A stretch of 64,000 nt of DNA from Plectrocnemia conspersa (taxonomy: Eukaryota > Arthropoda > Insecta > Trichoptera > Polycentropodidae), in contig VTFK01000522.1 of NCBI GenBank assembly GCA_009617715.1, positions 1 to 64,000 of the forward strand, in the 5' to 3' direction. Made by a program: the position numbers and the translations under genes. Of the stretch, positions 20,914-34,720 are shown one piece after another (position 1 is the stretch's first letter; each line of letters begins with the position of its first letter). The notes under the pieces were generated by a model. The model worked only from the letters and a program-made list of their open reading frames with translations, searched no databases and was not told where the DNA came from.

Positions 20914-23900
20914 ATTTCAATATATTATCTCTTTACTACGTAGCTTTTGTGCATTTTGCAAGTATAAAAGCCATTTTAAATTGCAGCTTAGTTTTATTGT
21001 TGCATGTCGATGCGTACTACCACCTGCTTTGAATTTGTAATTGGTTTTTATTATTTATTAAATGTATTACTGATCTAATAACAAACATAAATAGTATAAG
21101 CACCTGCTTTGCGCTTCATTGCCAGATGATATAAAATGTACATAATTGTAATAATTATTATTAACTGTGAGAACAGGAGATTATACGCTTATCAATTGAA
21201 CCACTTATTTTCACAATTGAATGGAATAACTTATGCTACTTATTCATAGACAAAGACCAGTTGACCCATGATGAAGAGATTCTTTTTTGAAATGGGACAC
21301 CACTGCGGGAAAAATTTTACCAGTTTAAATTGCAAAGTACGCGTCATAAATCAGAAATGATTAAAATATCTATAACACAATGTATTCTGCTTTAGCGATT
21401 TATTTAAAAAAAACTCGCCTACCTTCTGTAATTATTCGTCCCACTAAAAAGAGGCAAAAAAATCTTCTATGGAGGTGTTCATGGTTGTTCAAAGTATAAA
21501 CAGGGCGTAAACCAAAGCTTGCCATCTTTTTATCAAGTAAAAATAATTTTGAAATGAATAGCTCTCGAACTGACTGTGGTAACGCAAATTAAATATAGGT
21601 TTTACCTTCCATTTGTGATGACAAATATTCATATTTTTAATTAAGTTATTTAGATTCACATTAAACCATGGAACGTTGTCTGCATTTTTTATTATCTGAC
21701 TTTCTATCAAGGTTTTATAGCTGCTTTTACTTGTTGCGGTTTATTTTTATTAGGTAATAAAATAATTAAAATCTGCAATGATATATTCTTGAAATTTTAA
21801 ATTGCTAAATTTTGTTATATTTTGTTGTAGTCTATATGTTAATTTTTAATATATTTTTAATTGGTTCTTATTTAAAAATTAAAGCATTTAAAGCATTTAA
21901 CTTTAAAATAGCTCTCACTTTGACTACAATAAACAGAAAGCCGACTGAACTTCAAAATAGCAAAGTTTACAAAAGCAGCCGCTTCTCTCTTCGCTTTTAC
22001 TGGTCCAGCTTAACAAACTTTGGTTTCCTTATTATTTTATAAACTATTTTAGTTTTCTTTTCTCTATTTACAATTCAGTAAGTTATCTGTTTGTTGTTCT
22101 CTTTCTTTGGATATGTTGCACCACGAGCTGGGTTTTGTATGGCTTCCGTAATGTAGATTTTTCCTACCAGGACCCTAAATTAGGTCTAGTTTGTTTTTTG
22201 CTTTTAAGGATTGTTGTTGAAGGTCTTGTTAATAGATACGTTATTATTATTACCGAAGAATGGTGTCATGCAATATTCAACAGCTGAAATATTTTTAGCT
22301 ATGTTTAAAATTATCTAGAAAAAAAATAAAACATATAAGAAAAAACCCGAATAAATTTTTTCTTTCGCCTTTATAATTTTACATGTTTTTATACAAATAA
22401 GATATTGAATGTATTTATTATTTAAAATAAACCCACAATTTATCTCATTTATTGTCTTTAAATAAAACATGTTATGTTTAGCAACCATGCACTTAAATGC
22501 AACTCAAAGAAACTGAATAAATTTCAAATCAGTGTTCTTCTAAGAATGTAATGTGATATTGAAAAGTAGATATTTTCATTCGTTTTTTACTCAGCGTACA
22601 TAGCACAGTATATAAAAGAATTCGTTTATGTTTCATTCCGACAGCAATACTGTTTGCAGAATATTTCAAAATATCAACTGCTTATCGAGCACCCCTTATG
22701 TAAACGTTAACCCTCTGCAGACACTGCAACGTAACATTAAATAACATATTTTTTGCCAATTTTTATTTTATTTTTACTCCCTTATCGCATAATTTGTCTA
22801 TCGACATTAAGTTAAAGATATTTTTTTATTCTTAATAGGAATAAGAATCACATGTTAAAAGATACCCAAAGAAATTTTCTTTTACTTATTCTTTTATTTT
22901 TAATATACGTGGTTTAGTTTTGTTAGTAAGCTTATGAAAAATATCTCTAATATATGTTTATGCACTAAGTTTATAAATAATCTATTTAAATAAATAGAAG
23001 TACATTCTAATATGAGATTATTCAATACTATTATTATACTCTCTTTTTTATATAGAATATTTTTCGTCCTTTAAATGTTATCTAAAAAATACTTGCTTCT
23101 TTAACATTGTTATAATTGCATTTTGAACCATCAAATACTAATTTATTAGTTATGATCTGGTGATCCTGCACGTGATCAGTGCAGATGTATTTAAAATTTA
23201 ACATTTGTTTATATATTGCAAGAACTTAATTACTCTTGACATAAAATCTAAGGTGAAGTAAACATTATCTTGCGATTCAATGCTATTTTAAATTGATTGA
23301 GATTGGATTTCCATAAAAGTGTCTTTAATATGTTAGTGATAATTTATTGAAAAAACTTATTATTATGTAGTTTATTTTTTTTAATGCTCCTTGTCCCAAA
23401 TCCAAGCCAGTTAAAAACTGACACCGATTAACCTGTTTTTATGTCATTTCTGTAATAATTGAAAACCGACTAATCGCTTTTTTATGAATATATTTCAATT
23501 AAATATATACCATTATTTTTTCTCTTATAAATAACGCACATCTTAGATTATTAAATCTTTGTAAAAAGGTTTTTTAGGTCATCTTATTTTTGTGAAAAGT
23601 TCGGTCAATACCTTTAAATTAATCATTAAGTAAATAATAAAATAACTAATGTTCTACGTCCGTTAAGTACCCTTTCAATTATATTAGAGATTAGAAATAC
23701 TTAAGTTTTTTTCAAGTTAAAATATCGGTTTGCAAATTTGTATTTTTGATATTATATAATTTTTAATATATATCCTCCAAATTATAATATAAATAAAATA
23801 TTAATTTTTGTATTTTTTTTTGCAATAAATTGGTTTTTGTCTATTATAATGTAATTTATTTAAAAACTTTTACAATTTAAAAATTATTTTGTACGTCTAT

Positions 23901-24650
23901 TACGCAAAAAAATTATGTATGTAATACTCAAATATAATGCATAGTTTTTTCCTGCATTTCAATATCTATTTCTGAATATTTTACTATGAATACTATATTT
24001 ATAAACAATTAAATATATTTTTTGCATTATTTTAAACTAAAATTTAAATAAATATTTTTTTAATAAAACTGTTTAACTAGTTTTCGATTTGTAAAAAAAA
24101 CGAAAACCGGTTTTCTTTTTTGGACTAAATATCATTAATTTATTTTTTAACACAGAGTTAGGATTTTTTCTATAAAAAGAATATGTTTTTTACGGGCTTT
24201 TATCTTTTAATTTAGAATACCGTTATAGGAAATTAAATTTTTTTTTAGATTTTTTACCGCAAATACACTATTTTAATTTAATTTATTATAAGTAAAAATT
24301 ATTTTGAATGATAATCGTGAATCAGCTAGTGATAATATAAAATAGTTAACTTTGTTGGGATAAAAGAAATGTGTTATTTATAAAATAATCTATATTTTGA
24401 GCTATTGTTGTTCACCTTCATAGCAAAATAATATTAAAACAAGTAATACTATCAAAAATAAAAGAGTATTATAGAGATAAAAAAAACTCTAGCCTCACAT
24501 ACACGATAGTAGTACGCTGCAGCACAGTTATGGTTCAGAATATATATTTTTGGCACGGCAAGGGTTAAGTAAACTGGCGTCCCGTATATTTTCCACGTCG
24601 CATGATGTGAATAAACATAAAAATGTTTTATGATAAGCACATTTATTCCG
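20914..24650. other. AT-rich gene desert
   Basis: About 3.7 kb of A/T-dominated sequence with frequent homopolymers. I found no ORF with a domain, no long inverted repeat and no member of the repeat families defined elsewhere in the window. Confidence 0.5.
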
Positions 24651-25340
24651 CAAGCTGAGGCAAATTTTCATCCGAGACACTGCTCGTGTGTTTTTCTAAT
24701 ATTATTTTTATTCCTCTCTTTCTCTTTTTCTCTGCTTTTACGATCGTGTACCAAAAAAAAATCGTTTTTCATATCAAAAATGTCTTAACGAGAGTTATTT
24801 TCCGAGTTTAGCAGCAGGCAGCGAAAAGTCCTCCGTCTCCTTTGAAACTCGGAAACTGAAAGAAAGTTGCGGGACAGAGGAAGAAAAAAGCAATCGAACA
24901 AATTCGCTCTTGTTTGACTTGTCGCAAATATTAATAGGAAACTTTTAAATTTCGTTTAAGGCGATAATGCAAAATTGAAATCCGTCTTAGGAGAAGAGGA
25001 AGAGTTGTTGCACATTTGGGGGCGAAAGGTCGAGTAATTATTTATGCGGAGGCATCGATTGGGGCATCGGGAAGACGAGGGAAGGGAATCAATGAATAAT
25101 GAGACCGAAGAAAAGCCGCTTTAACGGCAGGATTCCGAACAGATTTTTCCTCATTCCGCGGTACACTTTCAATTTTCTTACAGCCTTCAATCATCAATTT
25201 GACAATACGGCGCGCTTCAATTCGCCCCCAAAAATCTTTTTATCCTTTTCTCCGAGCGGCTTTTAAAAGGCCAAACATTTTTATTATTATTACAAATCGA
25301 TAACGAATCGGACCAAAGCCTCTTTTACCACTCGAAGCGA
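24651..25340. other. GC-richer island, candidate conserved non-coding block
   Basis: Higher GC and purine-rich stretches (24830-25130) stand out from the flanking AT desert. No long frame. Single-copy in the window. Confidence 0.3.
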
Positions 25341-27470
25341 ATATTTTTTAATTATTTGGACTCTTACAATCGAACTGATGGAACATTTATTTCAGACACG
25401 TTTATGACATAGTTATTATTGTTATAACCGATTACTTATGTCAAGATATCAACAAAAATAAAATATATACATATATACACAAAACAAATTAGCGATAAAC
25501 GCAAACATTTACGATGCAAGGCAACCGAACAAGTTCCACTTTACTTTTATAAATTTATCTCGCGTGTTTTTATTAACTGAAATACATATCTTTTTTCCTC
25601 AAAATTTACTTGAATGTAGGACAAAGGTAAATAGAAAAGAGCTTCTCAAAACTGAAAATATCCAAACACGTGCAACTTTACTTCAAATAATTTATCCGAA
25701 GTGGTTTTTTTACCTGAAACAAAACCCTTGCTCACTACATTGACAAATGTAAGACAAGGATAATATACGGAATTATTCTTGAAGCATTGAAGTTCGGTTA
25801 CGAATGCCACAAATTAACGCTCATCTCCTAAATTTAAAATTGTTTCTCTTTGATCGCCCGAACTTTTACATTTTTAAAATAAATTTTTAACACTAAAAAG
25901 CTTATTAAAAAAAATTTAGTTCTAGATTTTTAAATTTAAATGTTAACAGAAACCGTTGCAATTATCATACACGAACAGTCATTGTGTAGATAAAATTATT
26001 GATTTAAATTCTGTAATGTGTACCGTAGTATATTACATTAAAAATTTAGGTTATATCAACAACAGTGTAAAGACTTTCTTGAATCAATTTATGCCAAATA
26101 TGGTGATTTATTTTATTATAGTGAATTACTTTGACTTAATCGCGGAAAAGTGTTGAAAAGAACTTTACAGATTCGAGATGAAATTGAAATATTTATGACC
26201 TAAAAAAAACCCGTAGCAAAACTTTTTAAATCTAGTTATTTAAAATTACAAGGAAAAGGAAAACTTGCCCATAAACTTTATTTTGACATTTCAATCCGAA
26301 TTATAATTTTTTTAAGTCATTTTATATGTACAACTTTATAGTAAAATATTTATTTTTCGATCATTTTTATAATAAATGTTTTGTTAATAATATAGCTATT
26401 TTTCAAAAATATTTGGAAAAAGGGTTTATAAACATAATTAAGTAGGCAAAAATCAGTAATATTCTTTTACAATCCATTTGTCGTAGCTGTTGAAAAGGTT
26501 AATGTAAATATGCAAATAGAATTACTATTGAAAATAATACATGAAAATTAAAACATAATTTACTTCTAATCGCTCTTACCGAAAACTAGATTTGAACTAC
26601 CTGAAACTTTCATATAAAAATATTAGCATCTATTTTATTTTGTACTTTAAAAATATTGATTTTGTGTTAAATTTAATAAAATACGTAAAAAATATCTGCA
26701 AGATATGTAAGTTTTTTAAATCCAATTCGCTTTATTTAATTGAGTTATCGATAGTTGTTAAAAATATAAATTGTTGTGTTTCGTCTTAGTAGTCTGTCCC
26801 ATAAACGCCAAAGTCATTCAAAACTTTTGTGAAACACAGGTAAAAGAATTATTGCGTATTTAATCAAAGTTCTTCTAAAATTTCCAGATTATAAAGATTT
26901 TCTACCAGCAATTTTAGAAAGTGCGTCAAGTTAATCATATCCCAGAATACCCTGTAGGAGTTTTGTGTTAAATAAAAATATATAATATCTCATCCTTTGA
27001 TTTACGTGGTAGAAGCGTTCCATGAAACCGCATAAATCGAGGCATAGAACAATATTTTTAATAAAACGATTGAATTGTACTTCGTGTACATTTCAAAGTT
27101 TCTTTAAATTATAAAATAAACAAAAAAAAATATTCAGCTACACTTGCGCTTTCTAAAAAGCAATTCAGAACACAATGCATGGGCAGTGTGAGAAGTTCAG
27201 ATGTAGGGCAAATGAAAAAAATAGGAGTAAGTAATTAACTATGCGTTTATAAATTTCCGAGTTTAAAAGCATTCAAATATTTGAAATGAGGTTTACTTTT
27301 AATCGCGTAAAGTTAGTATCGCCTAAATTAAAGGATAATTGTATTTATATTAAAATATGTATTAATAATCTTATCAATATTAATAAAAATACCATTATTT
27401 ATATTTATATATAATTAGGCAGAAATAATGGTTTTATTTTATACGTTGATACATGCACAGTTATTTACGA
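25341..27470. other. AT-rich spacer, nothing recognised
   Basis: AT-rich. Short open stretches at 25956 and 26592 have no domains, and the first lacks an ATG start. Confidence 0.5.
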
Positions 27471-28150
27471 TTGGTTCAGTAGAACAGACACGAGCGAAAA
27501 TAATAGAGCCGTAGAGCTCTCGATTGCGCCAGTAGTAAATCCCCCGCAAGATAGGTAAGGTAGGTAACCAGGTAACGAAACGAAACTAGACGCGAGATCA
27601 AAAGGAGCGTTTTTCGAAAATTTAAGCCATTTTACGGATTAAGCGCCTAATGCGATCCAACTCCCGGGGCTAATGCTAATTCTCTTTGAAATATGACATC
27701 GCGTAATCCTTTCCCGGATAAAAGTGGTCCTATAGGGCGGCAACTATTATATATAGAGGATATAATTTTATACTAGATAAATTCTGAAATTGCGCGACCG
27801 ATCTTGGGCCGAGTTGAAGACGCGCCGCGGTTTTCGAATACTGCCAGTGAGTACTTGCGTTATCTCCAGAATCTGGAGCGAGTTAAATTGTAGGCGAAGT
27901 TCACCTGCGGAGTATCTGCATATCTCTGAAAGGATAAACGTGTACGCTCGGAGCGACTGCCGAACATTTCCAGCGCAAACAGATCCGAAACGCGTCGTTT
28001 GCTTTGTTCGTTAATTAATCACTCGCCAGGATAAATTGCGTGACGATACGCTTTGCCAGTACATGCATATGGAACGTCTGCATGTACCAATTTATAGACG
28101 GATCGATCGCGTTTCAGTCTCTCGTTTGTCATTTCATTACAATTTCCAAC
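27471..28150. other. GC-richer island, candidate conserved non-coding block
   Basis: CpG-rich across about 27480-28120. A 74-codon frame at 27790-28014 begins with TTG and shows no domain. One of the strongest composition contrasts in the window. Confidence 0.35.
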
Positions 28151-28542
28151 TTCAATGAGGGACTGTTCAAAAAGTTTGGTAAAGAATAATTTATTATTTA
28201 AAATTTTAAAATATCTAAAAATATAATAAAAATAAAATTAAAAATTTCAACTTATTAACTCATCAAATTTATTTTTAAATTATGACTGCAAAAGACACCT
28301 TATTAATTAAATAGTAAAAAAATATGCATGACTCGTCAATTGGTATTTTTTAACGCGGTTTTAGTGATGTAAAAATTTATATCATTATACAGTAATTTTT
28401 TTTTTTTGTGAAAGGTTTTATGTGTTTTTTCTTGAATCTTTACTTTATTACACTAAGGTATAACTTATTATATTTTTTTATTTTTTAATCTTAAGCCATG
28501 AAAATGGTTATAAGCCAGTATTGTGTATTTAACATGTCTGTA

Positions 28543-29050
28543 TAGTCCATCCAATATGTTAACGCTCATCATCGTTGTGTTGGAAATAAAGGTGCGTATA
28601 CGCATGCATGAACACATACACAGTTTTCCGCAAATTTGTTTACACCGATAGGAGAACGTTACTAATACTAAATTAGGGCTGTTTTAAGGGTAGGGTGACC
28701 ATACGTTGGAAATTGAATTAAAAATAATATTGTGTTATATTTTTTTTATAAATTATGGTCATGTTATGGTATTTTGTAATCAATAAAACAATTCCTGTAA
28801 TATTCTATTAGTATTTTAAAAAATATTATATTGAACAGATATTCAACCTGGAGAGTGATACCAAAACTGCTCTCATGTTTTTGAGTTAAATATGTATATA
28901 AATAAACAAAATAAGTATGAAAGTGATATTTTGTACGTTTCTCAACAGATTAAATTAAAAAAGTAAAAATAATTGCACTTGTAATTTCATATGCTCACCT
29001 CATTATATTTTCTCATCGTGACGATGAGCGTTCATATCTTGGACGGACTG
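28543..29050. mobile_element. TA-flanked MITE, copy 1
   Basis: TAGTCCATCCAATATGTTAA at the left end is inverted at the right end (rc CAGTCCGTCCAAGATATGAA), both leading into CGCTCATC. TA dinucleotides flank both ends, as for Tc1/mariner-superfamily elements. The whole 508 bp matches 55336-55852 at roughly 85%. There is no coding capacity, so it would depend on a transposase supplied elsewhere. Confidence 0.85.
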
Positions 29051-29220
29051 TATATTATTGTACCCATGAATAACTTTGATATTCGGTCATTTTCAATAAA
29101 AAATGTCTTTACCCAATCAAATTTTAATTGATATTTTTGGTAATAAAAATCATATTTTTTCAATGAACCACTTTTTAAAATTGCTAATTTGCGGTATTTA
29201 TCAAATTTTCAGCTGCAAGC

Positions 29221-29400
29221 TTTAAAGTGCGCTAGAGAGTCGCGATTGCGTCCCTTATTCTTGCCTGTCGTGGCCAAGACATCCAGCATTTAAACGAGCT
29301 TGCCAAGCATAAGGATGTTTTAACGATAGCTATGAGAAGTTGAAAAAAAAATTAGACAGTGCTCAAATATTTTTGGTGCACATATTTTTTTTTATTTGTC
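29221..29400 (+). mobile_element. LINE-B 3' tail, plus strand
   Basis: GAGAGTCGCGATTGCGTCCC, CTTATTCTTGCCTGTCGTGG, GAGCTTGCCAAGCA and CGATAGCTATGAG occur in the order seen in the other LINE-B tails. Translation begins ESRLRPLFLPVVAKTSS, aligning with the ORF2 C-terminal region of LINE-A. It is 5'-truncated and decayed. Confidence 0.6.
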
Positions 29401-29700
29401 AACTTTGTTTACACAATGATAATAATTTGTGAGATTTGTAATGAAAAAAAATGTCTGAATTTTAATTATTTTTTTGTGATCCTATACAATATTTAAGAAG
29501 AGATTTTAAAGTGAATTGAAAATCACAAACATTTTTATTGAGCTTTAAAAGTCATAGTATGTTTAGATCCCGAAAAATAACTAACCTACTCATGATGGTC
29601 AAATTTTAAATAAGCAAATACAAACTTGAAACTAAACGTATGCCATAGAACGTTTCCTAAAATTTGTATTTAAATTTCTAAAATATTTAATAGACAGATA

Positions 29701-30260
29701 ATAAGTACCGCAGGCATTTGCCTATCCCTATCGCATTCCTGACGGCCCTGCACGGTATAAACAGAGTTGCAAGAAGAGGCGAAACGCCAAAGTTTTTCCA
29801 AACACCGTCCATTAGGGTTAATTAAATATTTACTGGGAGCGTCTTATCTCGGTAATGAAGCGTTTCTCCCTATCCCGTGCCTACGGGAAAATCTTTTAAA
29901 CAAGAACGGGGATCTCTGAATTGCTCCGGGTATTCGAAACACCAAACACGCGTTGACAAATGACCCGCGAACCGCCCGGTTTTCTTTTTGCGGGTGTAGT
30001 GTGCGCCACTTAGAAGCAGACACCGTAGGCCGCCGAAGTCTATTTCTCATTCGGAACTTTCAATAGAAGACGGATGAAGGCGATTTATTCTCAAAATGTA
30101 GCCACTCTAAAGGGAAATTGAAAAATAATATGTACGTATGTGCACCTCGTTTATTCCCGCGGGAATCGCGTATGCGTTTCGAATACGTTTCCGTCCAGAA
30201 ATCCATCTAAACTCGGCGAAACGACTTAAAATATTCGATTCAATCTTAATAAATTATATT
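29701..30260. other. GC-richer island, candidate conserved non-coding block
   Basis: CpG-rich from about 29710 to 30230. A 68-codon minus-strand frame at 29844-30050 has no recognised domain. Confidence 0.3.
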
Positions 30261-31796
30261 TTTTAATGGAGAATAGTAAATAGGGTGACAATTATTGAGA
30301 ATCGAACGCGACTCTTGAAGCGGGACCCTCTCAGATTCGAACACAACTTTTTACTTTACACTAGGCATAATAAATCACCCGATGACTTAACAATCCGAAA
30401 GAAACTCTAAAGCATTTTAATCTCTTCAAGGTGTTTCTATAAAAACGATTTATCAATTCATGTACATTCACTTAATACTAAAAAATTAATAATAATAATA
30501 ATATAAATATATTGTTTTTATTTAAAATACGGAAAATGTAATAGTTCAATAATTATTAAAAAAATATAACATTTTTTATAAATCATAATAAAATTATTTC
30601 GGAATTTCAACTACTTATCGATACCTGAATTGTATCTTATGTTATATAAATGTTACAGTAAATGTGAATTTTAAAGTAAAGTAATATTTTACCTAGTTAA
30701 AATACAATTTTATTAAGAGTTTTAGTGGATATCGGATAAACAATAGATATATACTTTCAAATTAAAAAATTGAACTCATCGATTATCATCAACACATTTC
30801 TGTGGTTAGATTTTTAATTAATATTAAATTTAAAATATAATAAAATAACCAGAGAAATACGGGCTTTTACAATTAAGTTAAGTAAGCTAGAATTAAATTT
30901 TAATTATATAATATTTGCTTTCAGGCAATTTAAACAATTAAGGGACAGTGCTAGGTTCATAATATTTAAATACAATAACACAAACGTTTGAAGTTTAATC
31001 CAAAATTTATTGCCAATTACAATAACATCTGATAAATGTTGTTCTATTAATTAGGAGAATATTGAAATTTTTAATGAACTGACCACAGAATCAAACAATT
31101 TTATACCATAATTAAACAAAGCAGACTTAATATATTATTTAATATATTATACAAACTTAATATATACTGAAAAGTATTTTAGTATGATTTAATAACAGTT
31201 ACTTATATTAAACAATTTGGCAAGCTATTATGCAAGAGTCGTATTAAAAATAGTTTAGTGTGATAAAAATAGTTTTAGACATTTTAGTAATTAAGAAGAA
31301 CATTAAATTTAATTAAAAATGATGATAAAGTTGGTTTATTATACCCATCTATGATTTAGTAAATGTTATTATGGTAAATTATATTACAATAAGCAAATTA
31401 ATTAGCACTAGTAAATATTTTTTAAAATGTAAGGTTTAGAGGAAATTAATAATATGTTTAAAATTAAGTACTTATATGGCTTAATTAAATACTTAATACT
31501 TGAATGACTTACTTTATTTTTGTCGAAATTTTATTGTATATCATTTAAGCATACCAACTTGAATATTTTAAAGCTAGTAATTAAAACACTTACTTACTTA
31601 ATAGTTAGTTTCAATATTTTTTTAGTTTGTTAATATATCAGTGTAATTTAAAAGTGATTAGCTTAAATGAAAAACAGATTTCTACATATTAATCTGTAGT
31701 TTGCTTTTAAAGGTAAAACAACAATGAGTTTTAAGAAGTGATTTGAGAGAAAGCTGTTAAATATCAAGCTTACATCAAATTTGAGCTAATCGTCTT
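30261..31796. other. AT-rich spacer, nothing recognised
   Basis: About 1.5 kb of AT-rich sequence with short local duplications (for example TATTATTTAATATATTA near 31130). No ORFs or repeat family members. Confidence 0.5.
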
Positions 31797-32690
31797 TAAA
31801 ATACTCTCATTGGCTAGCGATGCATTTATCTCAACGTTAATTCCATGATTGGAAGCATTTCTGAAAGGCTTCTTTCTGAAGGGTCATCAGTTGATTCATC
31901 GAGGACCTCCTAATGTCGGGAATGGTGGCAAAACGTTTTTATTTTAGCACGGTTCTTCTTTTCGGGAAAAACCAGAACTTGCAAGGTGCTAAATCCGGAG
32001 AGTATGGTGGATGTGGACAGAGAGAAACGTTTTTTCGGCCAAAAATTCACGGTAGAAAAAGGAAGCCATTAGCCCATTTTTCTAGTCTCTTTCTCCGTAG
32101 ATTGTTCCGCAAATGTTGCAGTACGCCCTTGTAATATTCGGAGCTTACAGTGGTTTTTCATGGAATGAACTTTGATCGCACTATGCTCTGACTATTGAAA
32201 AAACCAATTAACACGATCATGACGTTCTACATTGACTGACGTTTAGTCTCAGAATCATAGCAATGCACACAACTTTCATCTCCAGTTATAATTTTGACCA
32301 TGATCAGCATCAAGACGATCCTTCAATTCCGTGCAAACTGACATACAATTTTCCTTCTGTTCGTTAGTCAAAAGTCTGGGAACAAATTTCGCATCCCGTC
32401 GTCTTATTTGCAAATTATCAGTTAAAATGCTACTGTACGAGATTTTCAGTTCTTCAGTAAGCTCTCAAATAGTTTGAACAAACCATTTTGGAATTTTTTT
32501 GAGCGGTTTTGTCTGTTTTTGAAGTCGAAGAGCGCTTGTCTTCAACTGACTCATTTCTGCTTTTAAATCGCTCATACCACTTGTAAACAGTCTTCAGAGT
32601 CACCACACTATCGCCATACAATGATTTTAACATTTCATGAGATTTTTTGGCACTTTTTTGCAAATTAAAAAAACTTAATATTATTGCGTT
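31797..32690 (-). pseudogene. Mariner transposase with internal deletion (mariner 4)
   Basis: Minus-strand reading begins QKSAKKSHEMLKSLYGDSVV, then LKTVYKWYERFKS and STSKTDKTAQKN (32454-32663), the mariner DNA-binding domain. It continues, with frameshifts, through LQIRRRDAKFVPRLLTNEQK (about 32340-32420). Near the C-terminus come SEYYKGVLQHLRNNLRRKRL and EKWANG, then SLCPHPPYSPDLAPCKFWFF (31945-32150). The segment that normally carries the second catalytic aspartate (HDNAPAH-like) is deleted between WANG and PHPPYSPDLAP. This is a third mariner lineage in the window, distinct from mariners 1 and 3. Confidence 0.85.
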
Positions 32691-33055
32691 GTTCGAAATC
32701 GAAGTGGCGCGACAGACACAGTAAAAACGACCTAGCTCTTTTGGCTCTGGAAGTCGGGTGACAAGTCACCACTTATTTAAACTTGACACTGACTATCTTA
32801 ACGGATCGGGCCATCAGACTTATTACTTTAAATGGATGTAGCGTTAGCAATTGCTGCTATAAAAATCATTCACACCTGGTATTTGTTTAGTTGTATAAAC
32901 AATTAATATTATTAGATAAATAAATTATTAAAATAAATATATACATATATATTTATCTAATAAAAATATGCTAATAATTTTTAATCATTAAAAGACGTAT
33001 TAAATACATTAAAATATGGAAATTGTACAAGAGAGTAGATGTTTTGGTACACATG
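32691..33055. other. Spacer, nothing recognised
   Basis: A moderately GC-rich patch to 32830 may include the mariner 4 end. An AT-rich stretch with TATATACATATATA follows. No gene. Confidence 0.4.
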
Positions 33056-33127
33056 GCGCGAAAGGTATCACCAATGCTTGATGACGTCACGCGAGCTGAA
33101 GTCAGGCCTTGTATCTAGGTGGTGTTG
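33056..33127. repeat. GC-rich dispersed repeat end, copy 2
   Basis: ATGACGTCACGCGAGCT followed by TATCTAGGTGGTGTTG matches positions 1-71. A neighbouring 89-codon open stretch (33039-33308) is only an accident of this repeat. Confidence 0.55.
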
Positions 33128-33480
33128 GTATCACGTAGGTACCAATAGTCAAAATCAAAGCACGATTGACTTTCCAAACTTAAATTTTAAAAAAACGACA
33201 TTTTTTATAAAATGTAAAATAATCGTAGAATTATCATTGAAATTTTTTTTTTTATGCATACATTTTGGAGTAAGAACTTTGCCCAAAAAATGTTTTGGAA
33301 GTAATTAAAAAAAAGGTAATCTTTGAATATTAGTGTTAAATGTTTTTCGTGCAAACTGCGAACCCTTTGTGCGTATTTTGGAACACTAGCTAAGCCTCTG
33401 ACCATAATATATCTTGCCATAGCTCCCGAAACCATATTTCATATTATGCAGTGGCGCACTTAATGCGAAAATAAAAATGT

Positions 33481-33920
33481 ACATGTTTAACGGTAATAAC
33501 GTTAGGATCTCTTGATAAACGTTTCCTCCCCGGAGAGAGAAAGAGAGCGCTGATAAAAAAGGAATAAAAGCGTAAAGGCAAATCGGGCGGAATAAACCGG
33601 CGGAGGCTAATGGACGGTCGAACCGATTCGCGTTGACCGTAAAGAAGTCTGGGGATATAAATCGCGGCGACCGCGGATTCGTTCGCCCGTCAAATATTTA
33701 GTCGGGGTGTCAACCTTGGCTGGCAATCTCTCTTATTCATGCTTTCGCGTCGAACCCATCTCAGCGGGTGATTGATACCCAGACCCTTCATTATGCCCCG
33801 CGCCTTTAAAATCGCTCCACCAACGGATAATTATTCAAAGTAACGCCGTTGATAAACTTGTAACGCGAGATTCGTCATATTCCATAATGCGCGTTAGGGA
33901 ATCTGGGTGCGGTATAACAT
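33481..33920. other. GC-richer island, candidate conserved non-coding block
   Basis: CpG-rich from the GGAGAGAGAAAGAGAGCGC run to about 33915. No long frame. Single-copy in the window. Confidence 0.3.
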
Positions 33921-34130
33921 TATTACGCATTTTTAAAAACATTATTTTTAAAGTTGTGGCTCAGAAGGCTGTTATTATTTAGTGTAAATTAAATGAAATT
34001 AATTAAATCTCATTATCATGGCAAAGTTTTTCACTGATTTTTTATGGGTTTGAATGGCAAATAATAAACGTGTACAATTATTATTATTATTGTGTAGGTT
34101 ATTCGTATTAGTTATTTACGAGTACAAAGC

Positions 34131-34720
34131 GGCGTTTTTTCAGTATCGGATGAAACTTTTTCCCCTTTTGCATGTCAATCTTTTCTCTCCGTAACAGATC
34201 TCCGTCACTGGGGACCTGCAGAATTTCTGTATCTAATCCCTCCCTGCGTTTTCCCTGCTCTCCTTCCTGTTTGCTTTATTTTTCTTTTGACGCTCGTCAA
34301 ATATTTATTGCTCTTTCCGCGCGCGTACATATTTAAATTGATTAAAAAAATCGGTCTCTCGATTCGCATGCATATCTCGGATATTCTAAACAAGAAAACA
34401 TTTCGAATTTGAAATTGTAATGCGAGAGGAATTGATGTTATTGAATGTTAAAATCGGTAAGCTCGTTGAATAATTCCCTCGGTGGAGGCCTAATTTATTC
34501 TTATCAATATTCAGAAGAATTCTCCGCGGGATTTTTGGGCCGCTTTCATATTATAAAATATTCTTCGCGGAAATTAATTCGTTACGCATTGTTGTTGCCG
34601 CTAAGTTACTTGTTTTCCGGAATAACCTCGCGTCTAAATTTATTTGCAATACCTTTAACGTGCCGATTGACAAACTACTATTGAAAACATTAATCTCCGG
34701 ATCTTATTTATGCATTACAT
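34131..34720. other. GC-richer island with short open frame
   Basis: The composition is raised over about 600 bp and TTAAT/AATTA strings are frequent. A plus-strand ATG frame at 34445-34684 (79 codons) has no recognised domain. I regard the block as non-coding but single-copy. Confidence 0.25.

Noticed and set aside
33039..33308. 89-codon plus-strand frame
   Set aside because: Its first part is the dispersed GC-rich repeat end also at 1-71, and the rest is A/T homopolymer translation (F, K, I).
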